A stretch of DNA of 64,000 nt from an uncultured delta proteobacterium (GCA_900696455.1 CAADGB010000043.1:1-64000), one strand, 5' to 3'; counted from the stretch's first letter, positions 1 to 11,158 are shown. Numbers and translations: made by a program. The notes: generated by a model not told the origin, from the sequence alone.

Positions 1-178
1 GGCTTCGTTGCCGGCTCCGGTCCTCGGGTCACATCCGGCGAGGATGCTCCCCTCCGGTCCTCGCCGTCGCCTCGCCAGCCGGGCGCCTCGACCGCGATCA
101 TCGCTCGCCTTCCCCATTCGCGGGCCCTTGGCAGGTCGACGGTGGCGCGGGCGGCCGCGGTCGTGCGATGCACGCGCC

Positions 179-919
179 ATGGCCACCGTGCTCGTCCCCC
201 TGCCCGATCGCGACTTCGACGTCACCGAGGTCGCGGTGCCGTGGCGCGTCCTGACCGAGGCCGGCCACGAGGTGGTGTTCGCGACCGAGGACGGCGCCAC
301 CCCGGCCGCCGACCCGTTGCTGCTCACCGGCGTGATCTTCGGCAAGCTCGGCGCCCACCCCGACGCGCTCGCCTGCTACCGCGACCTCGAGCAGGCGGCG
401 GCGTTCACCTCGCCGCGGCGCTGGCGCGACCTCGACCCGGCGAGCTTCGACGGCCTGCTCCTGGCCGGCGGCCACGCGCCGGGCATGCGGCAGTACCTGG
501 GCTCGACCGCGCTCCACGCCTTCATCGCCGACCACTGGCGGCTGGGGCGACCGGTGGCGGCGATCTGCCACGGCGTCCTGCCGCTGGCCCGCGCCGTCGA
601 CACCACCACCGGCCGCTCGGTGCTGGCCGGCCACCGCACGACGTGCCTGCCCAGGTACATGGAGCGCTCGGCGTACCTGCTGACGTTCTGGAAGCTGGGC
701 CGCTACTACCGCACCTACCCGGCCTACGTCGAGGACGAGGTCCGCGCCGCGCTGGCCTCGCCCGACGACTTCGTGCGCGGCCCGCGTACCCTGACCGCGC
801 GCGGCACCCGCGACGACGACGGTCCGGCCTTCATCGTCGAGGACGGGCGCTACGTGTCGGGGCGGTGGCCGGGCGACGCCTGGCGGCTGGCGCGGGCCCT
901 CGCCGCGCGGCTCGCCTGA
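179..919 (+). CDS. DJ-1/PfpI-family type 1 glutamine amidotransferase-like protein
   Basis: A 246-residue protein of the class I glutamine amidotransferase-like superfamily. Residues 1-40 form the Rossmann start (VLVPLPDRDFDVTE). The nucleophile elbow is AICHGV, with Cys130 followed by His131, after LLLAGGHAPGM, the glycine-rich loop typical of PfpI/Hsp31-like proteins. Family members act as glyoxalases, deglycases or chaperones; the substrate here is unknown. The frame is open further upstream, but homology begins at MATVLVPL, so the ATG at 179 was chosen. It is convergent with the kinase-like gene that ends at 984. Confidence 0.85.
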   Translation: MATVLVPLPDRDFDVTEVAVPWRVLTEAGHEVVFATEDGATPAADPLLLTGVIFGKLGAHPDALACYRDLEQAAAFTSPRRWRDLDPASFDGLLLAGGHAPGMRQYLGSTALHAFIADHWRLGRPVAAICHGVLPLARAVDTTTGRSVLAGHRTTCLPRYMERSAYLLTFWKLGRYYRTYPAYVEDEVRAALASPDDFVRGPRTLTARGTRDDDGPAFIVEDGRYVSGRWPGDAWRLARALAARLA

Positions 920-983
920 CCGCGGGCGCGGGGGTGGCCGGGCGGCCGGGCGGCCACGCGGGCCGGCGCCGGATCCGACCCCA

Positions 984-1697
984 TCAGGTCGCGTGGGGAC
1001 GCCGCGCCTGGTCGCCGAAGCGAGCGTGGCAGGCCGCGACCACGATCTCGGCCGCGGCGTCGAGCGACAGCGTGCCGGTGTTGAGCCAGAGGTCGTAGGC
1101 CGTGGGCTCCTCGACGTCCTTGCCGAACAGATCGTGGACGAACGCCCGGCGGTCGCGGTCGGCGTCGACGATGAGCGCCCGCGCCTCGGCCGCGGAGAGC
1201 CCCTCGCGCGCCGCCAGCTCGCGCACGCGCTGCTCGAGCGGGCACACCACGCGCACCCGCAGGGTGCGGTCCGGATCGAGCAGGAAGTTGAGGCCGCGGC
1301 CGACCACGACCGCGGCGCCGCGCGCGGCCAGGTCGCGCACGACCTGGGTCAGCTCGCGGGCGTAGTCGAGCTGGCTGGCGCCGGTGGGCTGGGGGATGAT
1401 CCCGCTCATGATGCCGACCAGCGGCGAGCGGTGGTGCTCGTCGAACTGCGCCAGGGTCGCCGGATCGACCCGGGCGTGGCTGGCGATCGCCGCCAGCAGG
1501 TCGCGGTTCCAGTAGGCGTAGCCGAGGCGCTCGGCCACCCGGCGCGCCACCACCGCGCCCTGGGCGCCGTACTCGCGCGACACCGTGATCACCGGCGGCG
1601 GGACCGGCGGCGGCGCCGTGGCGCGCCGGCGCTCCTCCAGCCAGCGCTGCACCTGGGCCTCGACGATGGCGTCGACACTGCGCGGAGCTCGCTCCAT
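984..1697 (-). CDS. Cytidylate kinase-like family protein
   Basis: A 237-residue protein resembling the cytidylate-kinase-like family found in many Deltaproteobacteria. ITVSREYGAQG near residue 38 stands where the P-loop lies in this family. A second conserved stretch, VVVGRGLNFLL, follows near residue 125, and ADRDRRAFVHDLFG near residue 178 is the usual third block. The family probably phosphorylates a nucleotide or small molecule, but the substrate is not established. It lies downstream of the hypothetical gene 1818-2537 on the same strand with a 120-bp gap. Confidence 0.8.
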   Translation of the reverse strand: MERAPRSVDAIVEAQVQRWLEERRRATAPPPVPPPVITVSREYGAQGAVVARRVAERLGYAYWNRDLLAAIASHARVDPATLAQFDEHHRSPLVGIMSGIIPQPTGASQLDYARELTQVVRDLAARGAAVVVGRGLNFLLDPDRTLRVRVVCPLEQRVRELAAREGLSAAEARALIVDADRDRRAFVHDLFGKDVEEPTAYDLWLNTGTLSLDAAAEIVVAACHARFGDQARRPHAT

Positions 1698-1817
1698 GGC
1701 TCACCTCGCTCTCGAGCCTCGAGCCTACCTCCCGGCGGCGCGGCCGCAGCCGAGATCCGGCCGGGCGCGGGCCCGCCGCGTCCGATTTCCGGAGCGGCCG
1801 GCCCGGGCCGGGGCCGC

Positions 1818-2537
1818 CTACGGCAGGGGCTCGAGGACGAGGCGCGCCATGGCGCTGACCTCGGTGCGGCCGCGGAGCTCGAAGAACCGCAGCGTGCGCA
1901 GGGTCTTGCGGTCGACCGACAGCGAGACGTCGGTGAAGCCGGGGCCACCGCGGTTGAGGCTGACCGACATCGGCCGCGCCACGCAGACGTCGCGGTTCGC
2001 GTCGAGGAGCTCGACCTCGAGCTCGGTCCGCATCGAGTCGGTCTCGACCTTGGGGTGCTGCACGATCGTGACGTCGACGCCGCTGGTGCGCGCCCAGAGG
2101 CCCAGATCGAAGCGGACCGCCCGCTCGTCGAGCGTCCGTGGATCGACGGTCACCCATCGCCAGTAGTCGCTGCCGTCGGCCTCGCCCGGAAGCTCGGGGA
2201 GCTCGCCGGCCGCGATCCGGCGCCGCAGGTCGAAGCGGTGCTCGATCTCGTAGACCAGCCGGCGCCCGCCGGCGAGCTGATCGGCCGTGAACTCGTGGGC
2301 CCAGGTCGCCCGGTTGGCGAGGAAGACCGGCCGCCCCCACTCCGAGCTGCGGCGGGCGATGAAGCGGCCGTCGCCGTCGTAGAGGACGGCGTAGACCGAG
2401 AGCTCGAACCCGCCGTCGAAGTGGCGGGTGGCGGGCGCCGCGAAGGCGAACAGCGTCCGTGACCCGGACGATTCGCGGGTCACGGTGCCGGCGCCCAGCG
2501 AGAACGCGGCGCTGTCGAGGACGGGGGTGGTCGCCAT
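1818..2537 (-). CDS. Hypothetical protein, beta-rich
   Basis: A 239-residue protein that I do not recognise. It has no signal peptide or membrane segment and reads as alternating beta strands, with paired aromatic and charged stretches such as RHFDGGFELSVYAVLYDG. The ATG at 2537 lies two bases beyond an off-frame TAG that is probably the real end of the malate dehydrogenase gene, so the two genes are likely cotranscribed. The function cannot be inferred from this link. Confidence 0.7.
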   Translation of the reverse strand: MATTPVLDSAAFSLGAGTVTRESSGSRTLFAFAAPATRHFDGGFELSVYAVLYDGDGRFIARRSSEWGRPVFLANRATWAHEFTADQLAGGRRLVYEIEHRFDLRRRIAAGELPELPGEADGSDYWRWVTVDPRTLDERAVRFDLGLWARTSGVDVTIVQHPKVETDSMRTELEVELLDANRDVCVARPMSVSLNRGGPGFTDVSLSVDRKTLRTLRFFELRGRTEVSAMARLVLEPLP

Positions 2538-2539
2538 GG

Positions 2540-3492
2540 CTAGCGCAGCCCAGGAAGCCGCGGGCGAGGTTCATGAGCTCGGTGTTGGCCGCCACCGCCT
2601 GGTCGAAGGCGGCCTGCTCGTCGGCCGACAGCGCGATCTCGTAGACCGCGACCGCGCCGGCGGCGGTGAGCTTGACCGGGGCGCCGAGGAAGGCGCCGGT
2701 GACGCCGAACTCGCCCTGGAGCTCGACCGAGCAGGGCAGGACCCGCCCCTGGTCGCGGACGATGGCCTCGACCATGAGGCAGGTGCCGGCGCCGGGGGCC
2801 AGCCAGGCCGAGGTGCCGATGAGGCCGGTCAGCGTCGCGCCGCCCTTCTTGGTGTTGTCGACCACCTCCTGCAGCTTCTCCGCCGACAGGAACCTGGTGA
2901 CCGGGACGTTACCGATCATCGCGTGCGAGACGATGGGCACCATGTCCTTGTCGGTGTGGGCGCCCAGCACCATGGCCTGGACGTCCTCGACCGAGACCCC
3001 GGCGGCCATGGCCAGGTAGGTGCGGAAGCGGGCGCTGTCGAGCACGCCGGCCGAGCCGATCACGCGCTCGCGCGGGAAGCCGGTCACCTGCTTGGCGACG
3101 AAGACCATGGCGTCGAGCGGGTTGGACACGACGATGAGCACGCAGTCGGGCGCGTACTTCTTCACGTCGGCGCAGATGCCGCGGACGATGCCAGCGTTGA
3201 TGCCGATGAGCTCCTCGCGCGACTGCCCCGGCTTGCGCGGGACACCGGCGGTCATGACCACGACGTCGGCGCCGGCGATGGCCTCGGTCTTGTCGGTGGC
3301 GACGTAGCGGTGGCTGTTGAAGCCCTCCCACGGGCCGCACTGGGCCAGATCGAGCGCGCGGCCCTCGGCCGGCCCGGGCTTGATGTCGACGAGGACCAGC
3401 TCGCCGAGCTCCTTCTGCACGGCCCACTGGGCCACGGCCGCGCCGACGTTGCCGCCGGCGCCGATGATTGCGATCTTCGGGCGCTTGATCAT
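2540..3492 (-). CDS. mdh: Malate dehydrogenase, apparent C-terminal frameshift
   Basis: An NAD-dependent malate dehydrogenase of the LDH-like type (malate to oxaloacetate, TCA cycle), about 317 residues. It shows the dinucleotide loop GAGGNVG at residues 11-17, the specificity segment VPRKPGQSREEL (Arg pair for malate), VVSNPLDAM, and GAHTDKDMVP with the catalytic His. The start ATG at 3492 gives MIKRPKIAIIGAGG. The frame does not stop where the family ends. After NLARGFLG it stays open for over 500 codons through the next two genes, while a TAG one frame away (2542-2540) sits just before the next ATG. A single missing base near 2545 would restore a normal end. The end given is that off-frame stop. 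Confidence 0.9.
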
Positions 3493-3643
3493 GCCGGGTT
3501 GATATCGCCGCGCCTCCGGCAATGCAAGGCGCGACCCGGGCAACGAGGTCGGCCGGCGTGACCGGCGTGGCCGGCGTGGTGGCATGGATCGCCGGCGCGC
3601 GCGATGGAGTTCCCCGCGCGCAGGCCCTAAGCTCGACCGGGCG

Positions 3644-5611
<1,968 letters not shown>

Positions 5612-5635
5612 ATCATCCCGCGCACCTGCGCGCCG

Positions 5636-5881
5636 GGGACAGGATCCGGGGGTCCAATACTCCGAGATCACTTCGCTTTCGAGACCCTCCGTGTTCGGGA
5701 AATCCGGCCGGCGAACGGGCGTGCCACCAGGTTGTCGTGCTGGGGCGGTTCACGCGCCGTCGGGACGCCCAGACCGCGTGGATGAGGCCGCGGGTCCCAC
5801 GCTCCGCCGCCCCTCGGAACGCAACGGCTCCCAGGACCGACATGATCCTGGCGGCTTGCGACCCCGGATCCTGTCCCCTCT
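5636..5881. repeat. 20-bp inverted-repeat pair bounding a 246-bp non-coding remnant
   Basis: GGGGACAGGATCCGGGGGTC at 5636-5655 is matched in inverse orientation by GACCCCGGATCCTGTCCCC at 5863-5881, with one extra G in the left copy. The about 207 bp between them has frames open on both strands but nothing I recognise. The arrangement resembles the ends of a small non-autonomous transposable element (MITE) or the flanks of a degraded REP-associated transposase. No target duplication was identified by eye. Confidence 0.5.
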
Positions 5882-6075
5882 CGGCGATGATCCAATGCCA
5901 ACGCGAGCTTCCACAGATTTCGCCAACTTGGATCCCGTCCTGAACCGGCCATACCCGTTGAGAACCGTTCCGCGTGGCAGCGGCTGCCACGCACGATCGA
6001 GCCCGTCGATGAGCGTGTCGGCGAGCTGATCGTTGAGCCGGCGCGGTGGACCTGCCGAAGGCACCGATGCTGAGT
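5882..6075. other. Non-coding junction with palindrome and sequence shared with 51 kb
   Basis: No convincing gene. It holds AACCGTTCCGC (5963-5973), the palindrome GTGGCAGC-G-GCTGCCAC (5974-5990) and GAGCGTGTCGGCGAGC (6011-6026). All three words recur between 51010 and 51108, the first in inverse orientation and the palindrome with a 13-bp spacer. This is a candidate left edge of the accessory block; the match is short and could be chance. Confidence 0.35.
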
Positions 6076-6642
6076 CTAGGCGGCTTCGGCGGCGCGCACA
6101 AATCCGATGGCGCGGGCTCCGTCCTCGTGGCGCGATCGCGTACGCCTGACTCCATCGGAACCCGCGAGGCGCGCGAACGCGCGTGCGTGAAACCGTTCGT
6201 CCCGAAGGATGCGCGCGAACGTCGCGCGGATGTCGTCGGGCGCGGTCGGGTCGCTCGCGATCACCTCGATTCGTTCGAGGCGCATCACCTCGGCATGGTG
6301 AGCGATGCCGGCGGCGTCCTCGAACGACGTCATCGCTGCGAGTGCGTGCGTCCAGTACCGCTCGCGCCGCGTCAGGATGCGTGGCTCCTCCCCACGTGCG
6401 CGGAGGAGGTCTCCCACCCAGTGCGCGTGCTGGCGCTCCTGACCCGCAACGACCGCGAGAATCCGGCGTCGTGGGTCATCGGCGGGCAGGCGGGCGATGC
6501 AGTAGCGCTCGATGCGCTCGGCCGCGGTCGCCTCGCCGTGATACTGCTTGCGCAGCCAACGCAGGAGGGCCTCCGGGTTGCTCCGGATCTCGTTCCACCA
6601 GGCCGCCGAGGTCCGCGCCGCCGGTCTTCGTGCTCTGGCCAT
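6076..6642 (-). CDS. Ferritin-like-fold protein
   Basis: A 188-residue helical protein with carboxylate/His motifs of the ferritin-like di-iron fold: ERIERYC near residue 42, GQERQHAHW near 67, AEVMRLERIE near 117 and LRDERFHARAF near 144. These give paired E and ExxH-type ligands on four helices. Family members store or oxidise iron or act as rubrerythrin-like peroxidases; which applies here is unknown. The N-terminus is basic and short. It lies alone, divergent from the lipoprotein gene at 6793, inside the possible island edge. Confidence 0.6.
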   Translation of the reverse strand: MARARRPAARTSAAWWNEIRSNPEALLRWLRKQYHGEATAAERIERYCIARLPADDPRRRILAVVAGQERQHAHWVGDLLRARGEEPRILTRRERYWTHALAAMTSFEDAAGIAHHAEVMRLERIEVIASDPTAPDDIRATFARILRDERFHARAFARLAGSDGVRRTRSRHEDGARAIGFVRAAEAA

Positions 6643-6792
6643 GTTCGCTCCGTTGGTGGCTGATCCTCGGATGCCGAGATCACCGGCATCGGTTGCTACG
6701 GTTCCGGCCGCACGACCGCGCGTGCCCGCGCCCCTGACCGAGGTGGTCGGGGACGTCGCGACGGAGGCACACGCCTTGCTCTGGGTACCCAG

Positions 6793-7233
6793 ATGGACTC
6801 AAACGCTCCTCCGTCCACGACATCCGCGTCGCGAACAGCGCGACGGCTGCCAATCGCGGTGGTCGCACTGACGCTCGCGCTTGCGAGTTCGGGGTGTTCG
6901 TGGCTGATGGTGGCCGGTCCGCCGCCGCCGCCGACGGTACCGCACGGGGGGCCACCCGGACTCGCCGTGAAGCGACGCGAGCCCCTGCGCTGCACCCACA
7001 GCAGGGCCGTGCCTCATGTCGACATGACCGTCGCCGTGACCTACGGCGCCGCGGGTGCGCTGATGGCGATCGGCGGTGGCGCTCTCCTGATGTCCTCCGA
7101 CGACTACAACCGGCTGATGGGAGGAGCTTACGTGTTTGCAGGCGCCATCTCGGTCGGCTTCGCGACGCCGTTCTACCTGTCGGCGCGCTCGGGCTATCGC
7201 AAGGTCGCGGCCTGTCGCACCGCCGATCGCTGA
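6793..7233 (+). CDS. Small lipoprotein with two hydrophobic segments
   Basis: A 146-residue protein. It has a lipoprotein signal peptide with lipobox LASSGC near residue 34, a Pro-rich stretch, then two hydrophobic segments (AAGALMAIGGGALLM, AYVFAGAISVGFATPFYL) before a short basic tail with one Cys. No family recognised. It is convergent with the last gene of the long minus-strand operon, the stops being about 33 bases apart. Confidence 0.6.
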   Translation: MDSNAPPSTTSASRTARRLPIAVVALTLALASSGCSWLMVAGPPPPPTVPHGGPPGLAVKRREPLRCTHSRAVPHVDMTVAVTYGAAGALMAIGGGALLMSSDDYNRLMGGAYVFAGAISVGFATPFYLSARSGYRKVAACRTADR

Positions 7234-7265
7234 GCGTGCCGTTGACGGGCCGCCCCTGGTTCGCA

Positions 7266-7805
7266 TCAGTCATCGTCCCAGACGCCTCCACCGCAGCTAT
7301 CGCCTTCGACCGGATCCCAGCTCACCGGCTCGACGTCCGAGCCGTCGCCGACGTCGCTCGCTCCGTCGGCGGGCCGCTCGGTCGCTTCGACGACGACGAC
7401 GGCCGCTTCGTCTTCGACCGCCTCGACGTCGGCCGCGTCGACGTCGACTGCTTCGACGTCGACCGCCTCGGCGACCGTGCCATCACCGGACTGCTCCACC
7501 GGAACCTCGTCGCTTCGGCGCTCGGGCGCGGGCGCATGGGGGAACGTCACCACGCGGCCCGACGAGGCTCGAAAGCGGACTGGGGCCGCGCTGGCGTGGG
7601 TCGGCGACGAGGCGCGACGGCTGGCGCGTGCGTCGAGCGCGGCCTCGACGAGGTCGCCAACGGGAAGATCGTTCGCGGGACGGCGAGGCGCCGCCTTGTC
7701 CTGCGGACGTCGCCGGGCTCGCCCGCGCCGCCTCGCGGGTTCGGCGACGAGGAACCCGATCGGGACGAGGAGCGCGAGCACGAAGAGGATGGCCAGGACC
7801 GTCAT
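7266..7805 (-). CDS. Single-TM protein with acidic Val/Asp-rich tail
   Basis: A 179-residue protein. MTVLAILFVLALLVPIGFLV is an N-terminal membrane anchor, followed by an Arg-rich stretch (residues 25-70) and then a low-complexity acidic part rich in VDVE and VDAA repeats to the end. It is the last gene of the minus-strand operon, starting two bases after the TGA of the preceding gene. The start ATG at 7805 follows the operon spacing; the frame is open far upstream but only as a shadow of the neighbour. Function unknown. Confidence 0.6.
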   Translation of the reverse strand: MTVLAILFVLALLVPIGFLVAEPARRRGRARRRPQDKAAPRRPANDLPVGDLVEAALDARASRRASSPTHASAAPVRFRASSGRVVTFPHAPAPERRSDEVPVEQSGDGTVAEAVDVEAVDVDAADVEAVEDEAAVVVVEATERPADGASDVGDGSDVEPVSWDPVEGDSCGGGVWDDD

Positions 7806-7806
7806 G

Positions 7807-9273
7807 TCACGCCAGCTCCCCGCTCCACTCCAGGCGGAGGTCGTAGGAGCGGCCGGAAGGCACACGGAAGGGCTCGCCGCGCAGCAGTGCGTCGCGGAAG
7901 CGCTCGGTGGACTCGGCGGTGAAGGACATCCGGAGGCCGTCCTCGGCGACGGCGCCGCCATCGGCCCTCCGGTTCGGAAAGACCGCGAAGAAGCAGCCCG
8001 CGATGCGCGCGCCCGGCGACCGGCCGAGCGTGTGGGCGCTCGCGACCTCCTCGCCGGGACGCCACGAGAACAGCGCGTCGGCGCGCTGGTCCAGGCTGGT
8101 GAACAACACGAACGGCTCGCGCGGATCGAGGTCGGCGAGGTCGGCGAGCCTCGGCAGCGCCGAGCGAGCCGCGCGCACCACGATCGTGCGATCCTCCAGC
8201 GTGACCGTGATGTTCGGGAAGTGCCCGGCGCGGACCTTGGCGAGGAACGTCGCCTCGGTCGGCTCGGCGACGGCGGCCCGGCGTGGATCGCACCATGCCG
8301 GGGTCGGCCAGAAGTGCGCCCGGCTGCCGAGGCGCGCCAGGATGCGCAGCGGTCCGACGGCACCCGCCGCCTCCAACTCGGGCCCGACGAGCGCGTGCAG
8401 GGTCAGGCATCCCATCGGCAGCTCGACGCCGTCCATGGGCCAGGTCCGCTCCAGCGCGAAGCCGGTGACATGCGGCCACTCGGGAATCGTGACGGCGATG
8501 AACGTACCCGGCCCCATGCGCGGAGCGTTGTCGAGCCCTGACGCGAGGCTCTTCATGAATCGCGCGGGTACGTGCGGACCATCGGCCAGGACCGCGACGG
8601 GAACGGTCAGGCACATCTCGTCGCGACCGAGCTGACGCAGCCCGTCAGTAATGAGCGAGACGCAGGGCATGGGCGGCACGTACGGCAGGAGGTGCTGGAC
8701 CGCGCGGATCCGCAGTCCGTCACGCCCGATCTCGATCGTCGTCACGCGCTGCCCTGCGGTCTCGCGTGGAGGCGAGATATCCCCGAGCGCCCGATCGCCA
8801 GCCACGGTGCCGGTCGCAGGCGGCCGGGGCTCGGCGCCCGACGCGAGCGAGACGAGCGCGCGCGGCAGATCCGCGAACAAGGCGGCGACGTCGGCCGCGC
8901 CCGACCACGTCCAGCAGACGAGCTCGCCGTGCTCGGTGCAGCACGACGCGTCGCTGAGCTTGGCGTGGTCGAATCCGGGGAGGCGCTGGAGCACGGGAAG
9001 GAGCCCACACTCGATGCTCTCGTCGTGCGAGATCGTGAGCAGGCGGCCGGCGGTGCCGTGGAGCACGAAGAACAGCTCGTCCTCGGTCGGCCCACCGTCG
9101 TTGCTCACGATGGCGACCATGCGCAGGTCGTTCCACGCGATGCGCACGAGGCGGCGGCCCGGCTCGATCGCGGCGACGCCGAGGTCATCGACGACGAACC
9201 GCAGGCGTTCGGGTATCACCCTCGCTCCGAACGCGACGCGGAGGCCGTGGCCGCCGCCATCGCCTTGCTCCAC
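7807..9273 (-). CDS. Hypothetical two-domain protein
   Basis: About 488 residues, unrecognised. The first part (VIPERLRFVVDDLGVAAIEP, then VRIAWNDLRMVAIV) looks like a beta-rich PH-like module ending in CWTWSG. The second begins TTIEIGRDGLRIRAV and contains LITDGLRQLGRDEMCLTV and a Trp/Pro-rich middle. No signal peptide. The start is uncertain. GTG at 9273 is offered because it overlaps the end of the upstream gene (9216) by 58 bases, in keeping with the operon. Another GTG lies a few codons later. Confidence 0.6.
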   Translation of the reverse strand: MEQGDGGGHGLRVAFGARVIPERLRFVVDDLGVAAIEPGRRLVRIAWNDLRMVAIVSNDGGPTEDELFFVLHGTAGRLLTISHDESIECGLLPVLQRLPGFDHAKLSDASCCTEHGELVCWTWSGAADVAALFADLPRALVSLASGAEPRPPATGTVAGDRALGDISPPRETAGQRVTTIEIGRDGLRIRAVQHLLPYVPPMPCVSLITDGLRQLGRDEMCLTVPVAVLADGPHVPARFMKSLASGLDNAPRMGPGTFIAVTIPEWPHVTGFALERTWPMDGVELPMGCLTLHALVGPELEAAGAVGPLRILARLGSRAHFWPTPAWCDPRRAAVAEPTEATFLAKVRAGHFPNITVTLEDRTIVVRAARSALPRLADLADLDPREPFVLFTSLDQRADALFSWRPGEEVASAHTLGRSPGARIAGCFFAVFPNRRADGGAVAEDGLRMSFTAESTERFRDALLRGEPFRVPSGRSYDLRLEWSGELA

Positions 9274-10364
9274 GAGCCGAAATGACGCTTCGCCCAGTAC
9301 CTCAATCGCTCGGAGGTAGCGGACGTCGGCTGCTTGCCCTGGGCCATCAGCTCGCGCAGCGTGGCGATGACCCAGTCGGCGCTCTTGTGCGGCGTCAGGT
9401 CGTGATCCTCGATGCCCGCCGCTGCGAGCGCGGCGCGCAGCGTGGGGAAGTGGCGGCGGCACGAGTGCAGGAGGCGGGAATCCTCGCGTGCCATGGCCGG
9501 CACCGCGAGCCTCCCACCTTCGCGCGCCCGCTGGCGCAGCCGTGTCACCGTTTCGTCGCGATCGTAGACGGGGAAGCTCCTCGGCGTCGGCCATCCCTCG
9601 AGCCCCGCGCGCCGCACGGCCTCCTCCACGGAGCCGAACCGAACGACGAGCGTCGATGCCTTCCCCTTGGTCGCGATGTCCCGCTTCGTCGCGTGCGGAT
9701 GCTCGCGCGCGAACACGCGCAGCCGTTCGAGAAGCTCGTCATCGCCGAGCGCGCGATGGTCGCACACGTCGGCGTAGCAGAAGCCGGCGGCCTCGACCGC
9801 CGAGCGATAGTCGCCGAAGTAGAAGGTCGCGGCGCGCGACAGGTCCGTCGGCACGCGCGTCGGTGCGAGCGATTCCCGCGCGCGGTGTCGCGCGCGCAGC
9901 TTCTGCACGACCTTGTCGGCCGTCCAGCTGTACTTGGGCGTGTACCGCTGGATCTTCGGCTGCTCCGGGATCCCGGCCAGCTCGCGCGCGCGTTCGAGCC
10001 CGCCCATGCGGACGATGCCCCCGAGGATCCCGTTCCGCAGCGCCCGCAGCTCCGGCGTCCGGATCCGCACGCCCCGCTCGTAGAGCGCGCGCAGCTCTTC
10101 GATCACGCGCTCGGGCGTCCAGACCAACGGGCCTGGACGATGCGCCAGCCCGGCGACCTCTCGCACGCGGTCGAAGGTGTCCCAGTACCGGAGTGCGGCG
10201 TAGTACAGCGCGGTCTCCTGATGCGCGACCTCCTCGGCCAATAGCGCCCGCCCGGTGCGTGCCTCCATCGCGCGCAGGAGCTCGATCACCGCCTCGGGCG
10301 ATAGGTCCCGCCCATCGCGCGTCGTCGCGGGTCCGACGTCGGGAGATGATGGAATCCTCGCCAT
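9216..10364 (-). CDS. HNH_repeat (homing-endonuclease-associated repeat) protein without nuclease
   Basis: A 382-residue protein built from repeats of about 60 residues. Each has a W/D-x-x-x-V-I-x-x-L-R helix and ends in a pattern like FGSWSKAMAAA or FPTLRAALAAAGI. Examples are TPERVIEELRALYERG, TADKVVQKLRARHRAR, DDELLERLRVFAREH, RDETVTRLRQRAREG and ADWVIATLRELMAQG. This matches the HNH_repeat family, thought to bind DNA. No HNH or other nuclease motif is present. The ATG at 10364 overlaps the upstream TGA by one base. Confidence 0.65.
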   Translation of the reverse strand: MARIPSSPDVGPATTRDGRDLSPEAVIELLRAMEARTGRALLAEEVAHQETALYYAALRYWDTFDRVREVAGLAHRPGPLVWTPERVIEELRALYERGVRIRTPELRALRNGILGGIVRMGGLERARELAGIPEQPKIQRYTPKYSWTADKVVQKLRARHRARESLAPTRVPTDLSRAATFYFGDYRSAVEAAGFCYADVCDHRALGDDELLERLRVFAREHPHATKRDIATKGKASTLVVRFGSVEEAVRRAGLEGWPTPRSFPVYDRDETVTRLRQRAREGGRLAVPAMAREDSRLLHSCRRHFPTLRAALAAAGIEDHDLTPHKSADWVIATLRELMAQGKQPTSATSERLRYWAKRHFGSWSKAMAAATASASRSERG

Positions 10365-11158
10365 CAGAACCCGAAGCGGTTTCGCGCGGCAACGATGCCT
10401 CCCTCGAGCGGGGCGGGTCGTCCGCCGTCGAGAGCGGCCCGCTCGAACGCGAGGTCCATGAGCGCCCGGGCTAGATGGAGATCCTTGTACGAACCCATCT
10501 CGTGGAGCCCGGCGCTGGAGAAGCAGGCGAGCACGACGCCGTCGTTCGCCTCGAATCTCTCCAGATCGCGCCACGCGATCGACTCGCCGAGGATGACCCA
10601 GCCGCTCGACCGCAGATGCAGGTTTCCGAGCGCGATGACCTGCCCCGCATCGAGTGCCTGGATCGCGCGCGCTCCTACAGCGTGCGAGGACCCGTCCTCG
10701 ATCGCGTGCATCAAGCCCCGCGCGTCGTGCGAGTACGACGTGACGAGTCTGAGCGACGGCTCACCCTCGATCCCGATCTCCATGACGTCGAACGGGCGCT
10801 TCCAGAAGCGCTGTCGACGGTCGACATAGGATACGCGCAGGTCGTTGATCTGCGACCATCGAACGACTCGGCGCTTGCCGCGGCGTCGAAACACGAACCC
10901 ATCCTCGTGAAGCCACGCACGGGGACCGATTGCCTGGCCGAGCATCGTCACGCCGACGGCGAACCCCACCAGGCCGACCCCGGCGATGGCCTGCAACGGC
11001 CGGGAGTTCAGCACGCCGAGCACGACGAGAACGCCACTCGTCAGCGCGAGCAGCATGCCGTAGAAGAACGCTTCCGGCGTACGCCACAGGGTGTACGGCG
11101 GGTGGACGCGCACGAGGGCGCCGAGCCCGGCGTCGGGCGATGATCGATCGTTCGTCAT
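10364..11158 (-). CDS. Membrane protein with bacterial PH-like domain
   Basis: A 264-residue protein with two membrane helices (AFFYGMLLALTSGVLVVLGVL, then LQAIAGVGLVGFAVGVTML). A cytoplasmic beta-rich part follows whose sequence (FVFRRRGKRRVVRWSQINDL) is typical of the bacterial PH-like domains of membrane proteins. The C-terminal part repeats the style (SSGWVILGESIAWRDLERF), suggesting a second PH-like unit. The ATG lies inside the previous gene's stop (ATGA at 11158-11155). Function unknown; probably a membrane member of the operon's envelope assembly. Confidence 0.65.
   Translation of the reverse strand: MTNDRSSPDAGLGALVRVHPPYTLWRTPEAFFYGMLLALTSGVLVVLGVLNSRPLQAIAGVGLVGFAVGVTMLGQAIGPRAWLHEDGFVFRRRGKRRVVRWSQINDLRVSYVDRRQRFWKRPFDVMEIGIEGEPSLRLVTSYSHDARGLMHAIEDGSSHAVGARAIQALDAGQVIALGNLHLRSSGWVILGESIAWRDLERFEANDGVVLACFSSAGLHEMGSYKDLHLARALMDLAFERAALDGGRPAPLEGGIVAARNRFGF

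Noticed and set aside
5657-5862. Degraded REP-type (Y1) transposase inside the inverted repeats
   Set aside because: I looked for the HUH and N-terminal patterns on the minus strand and could not find them in frame.
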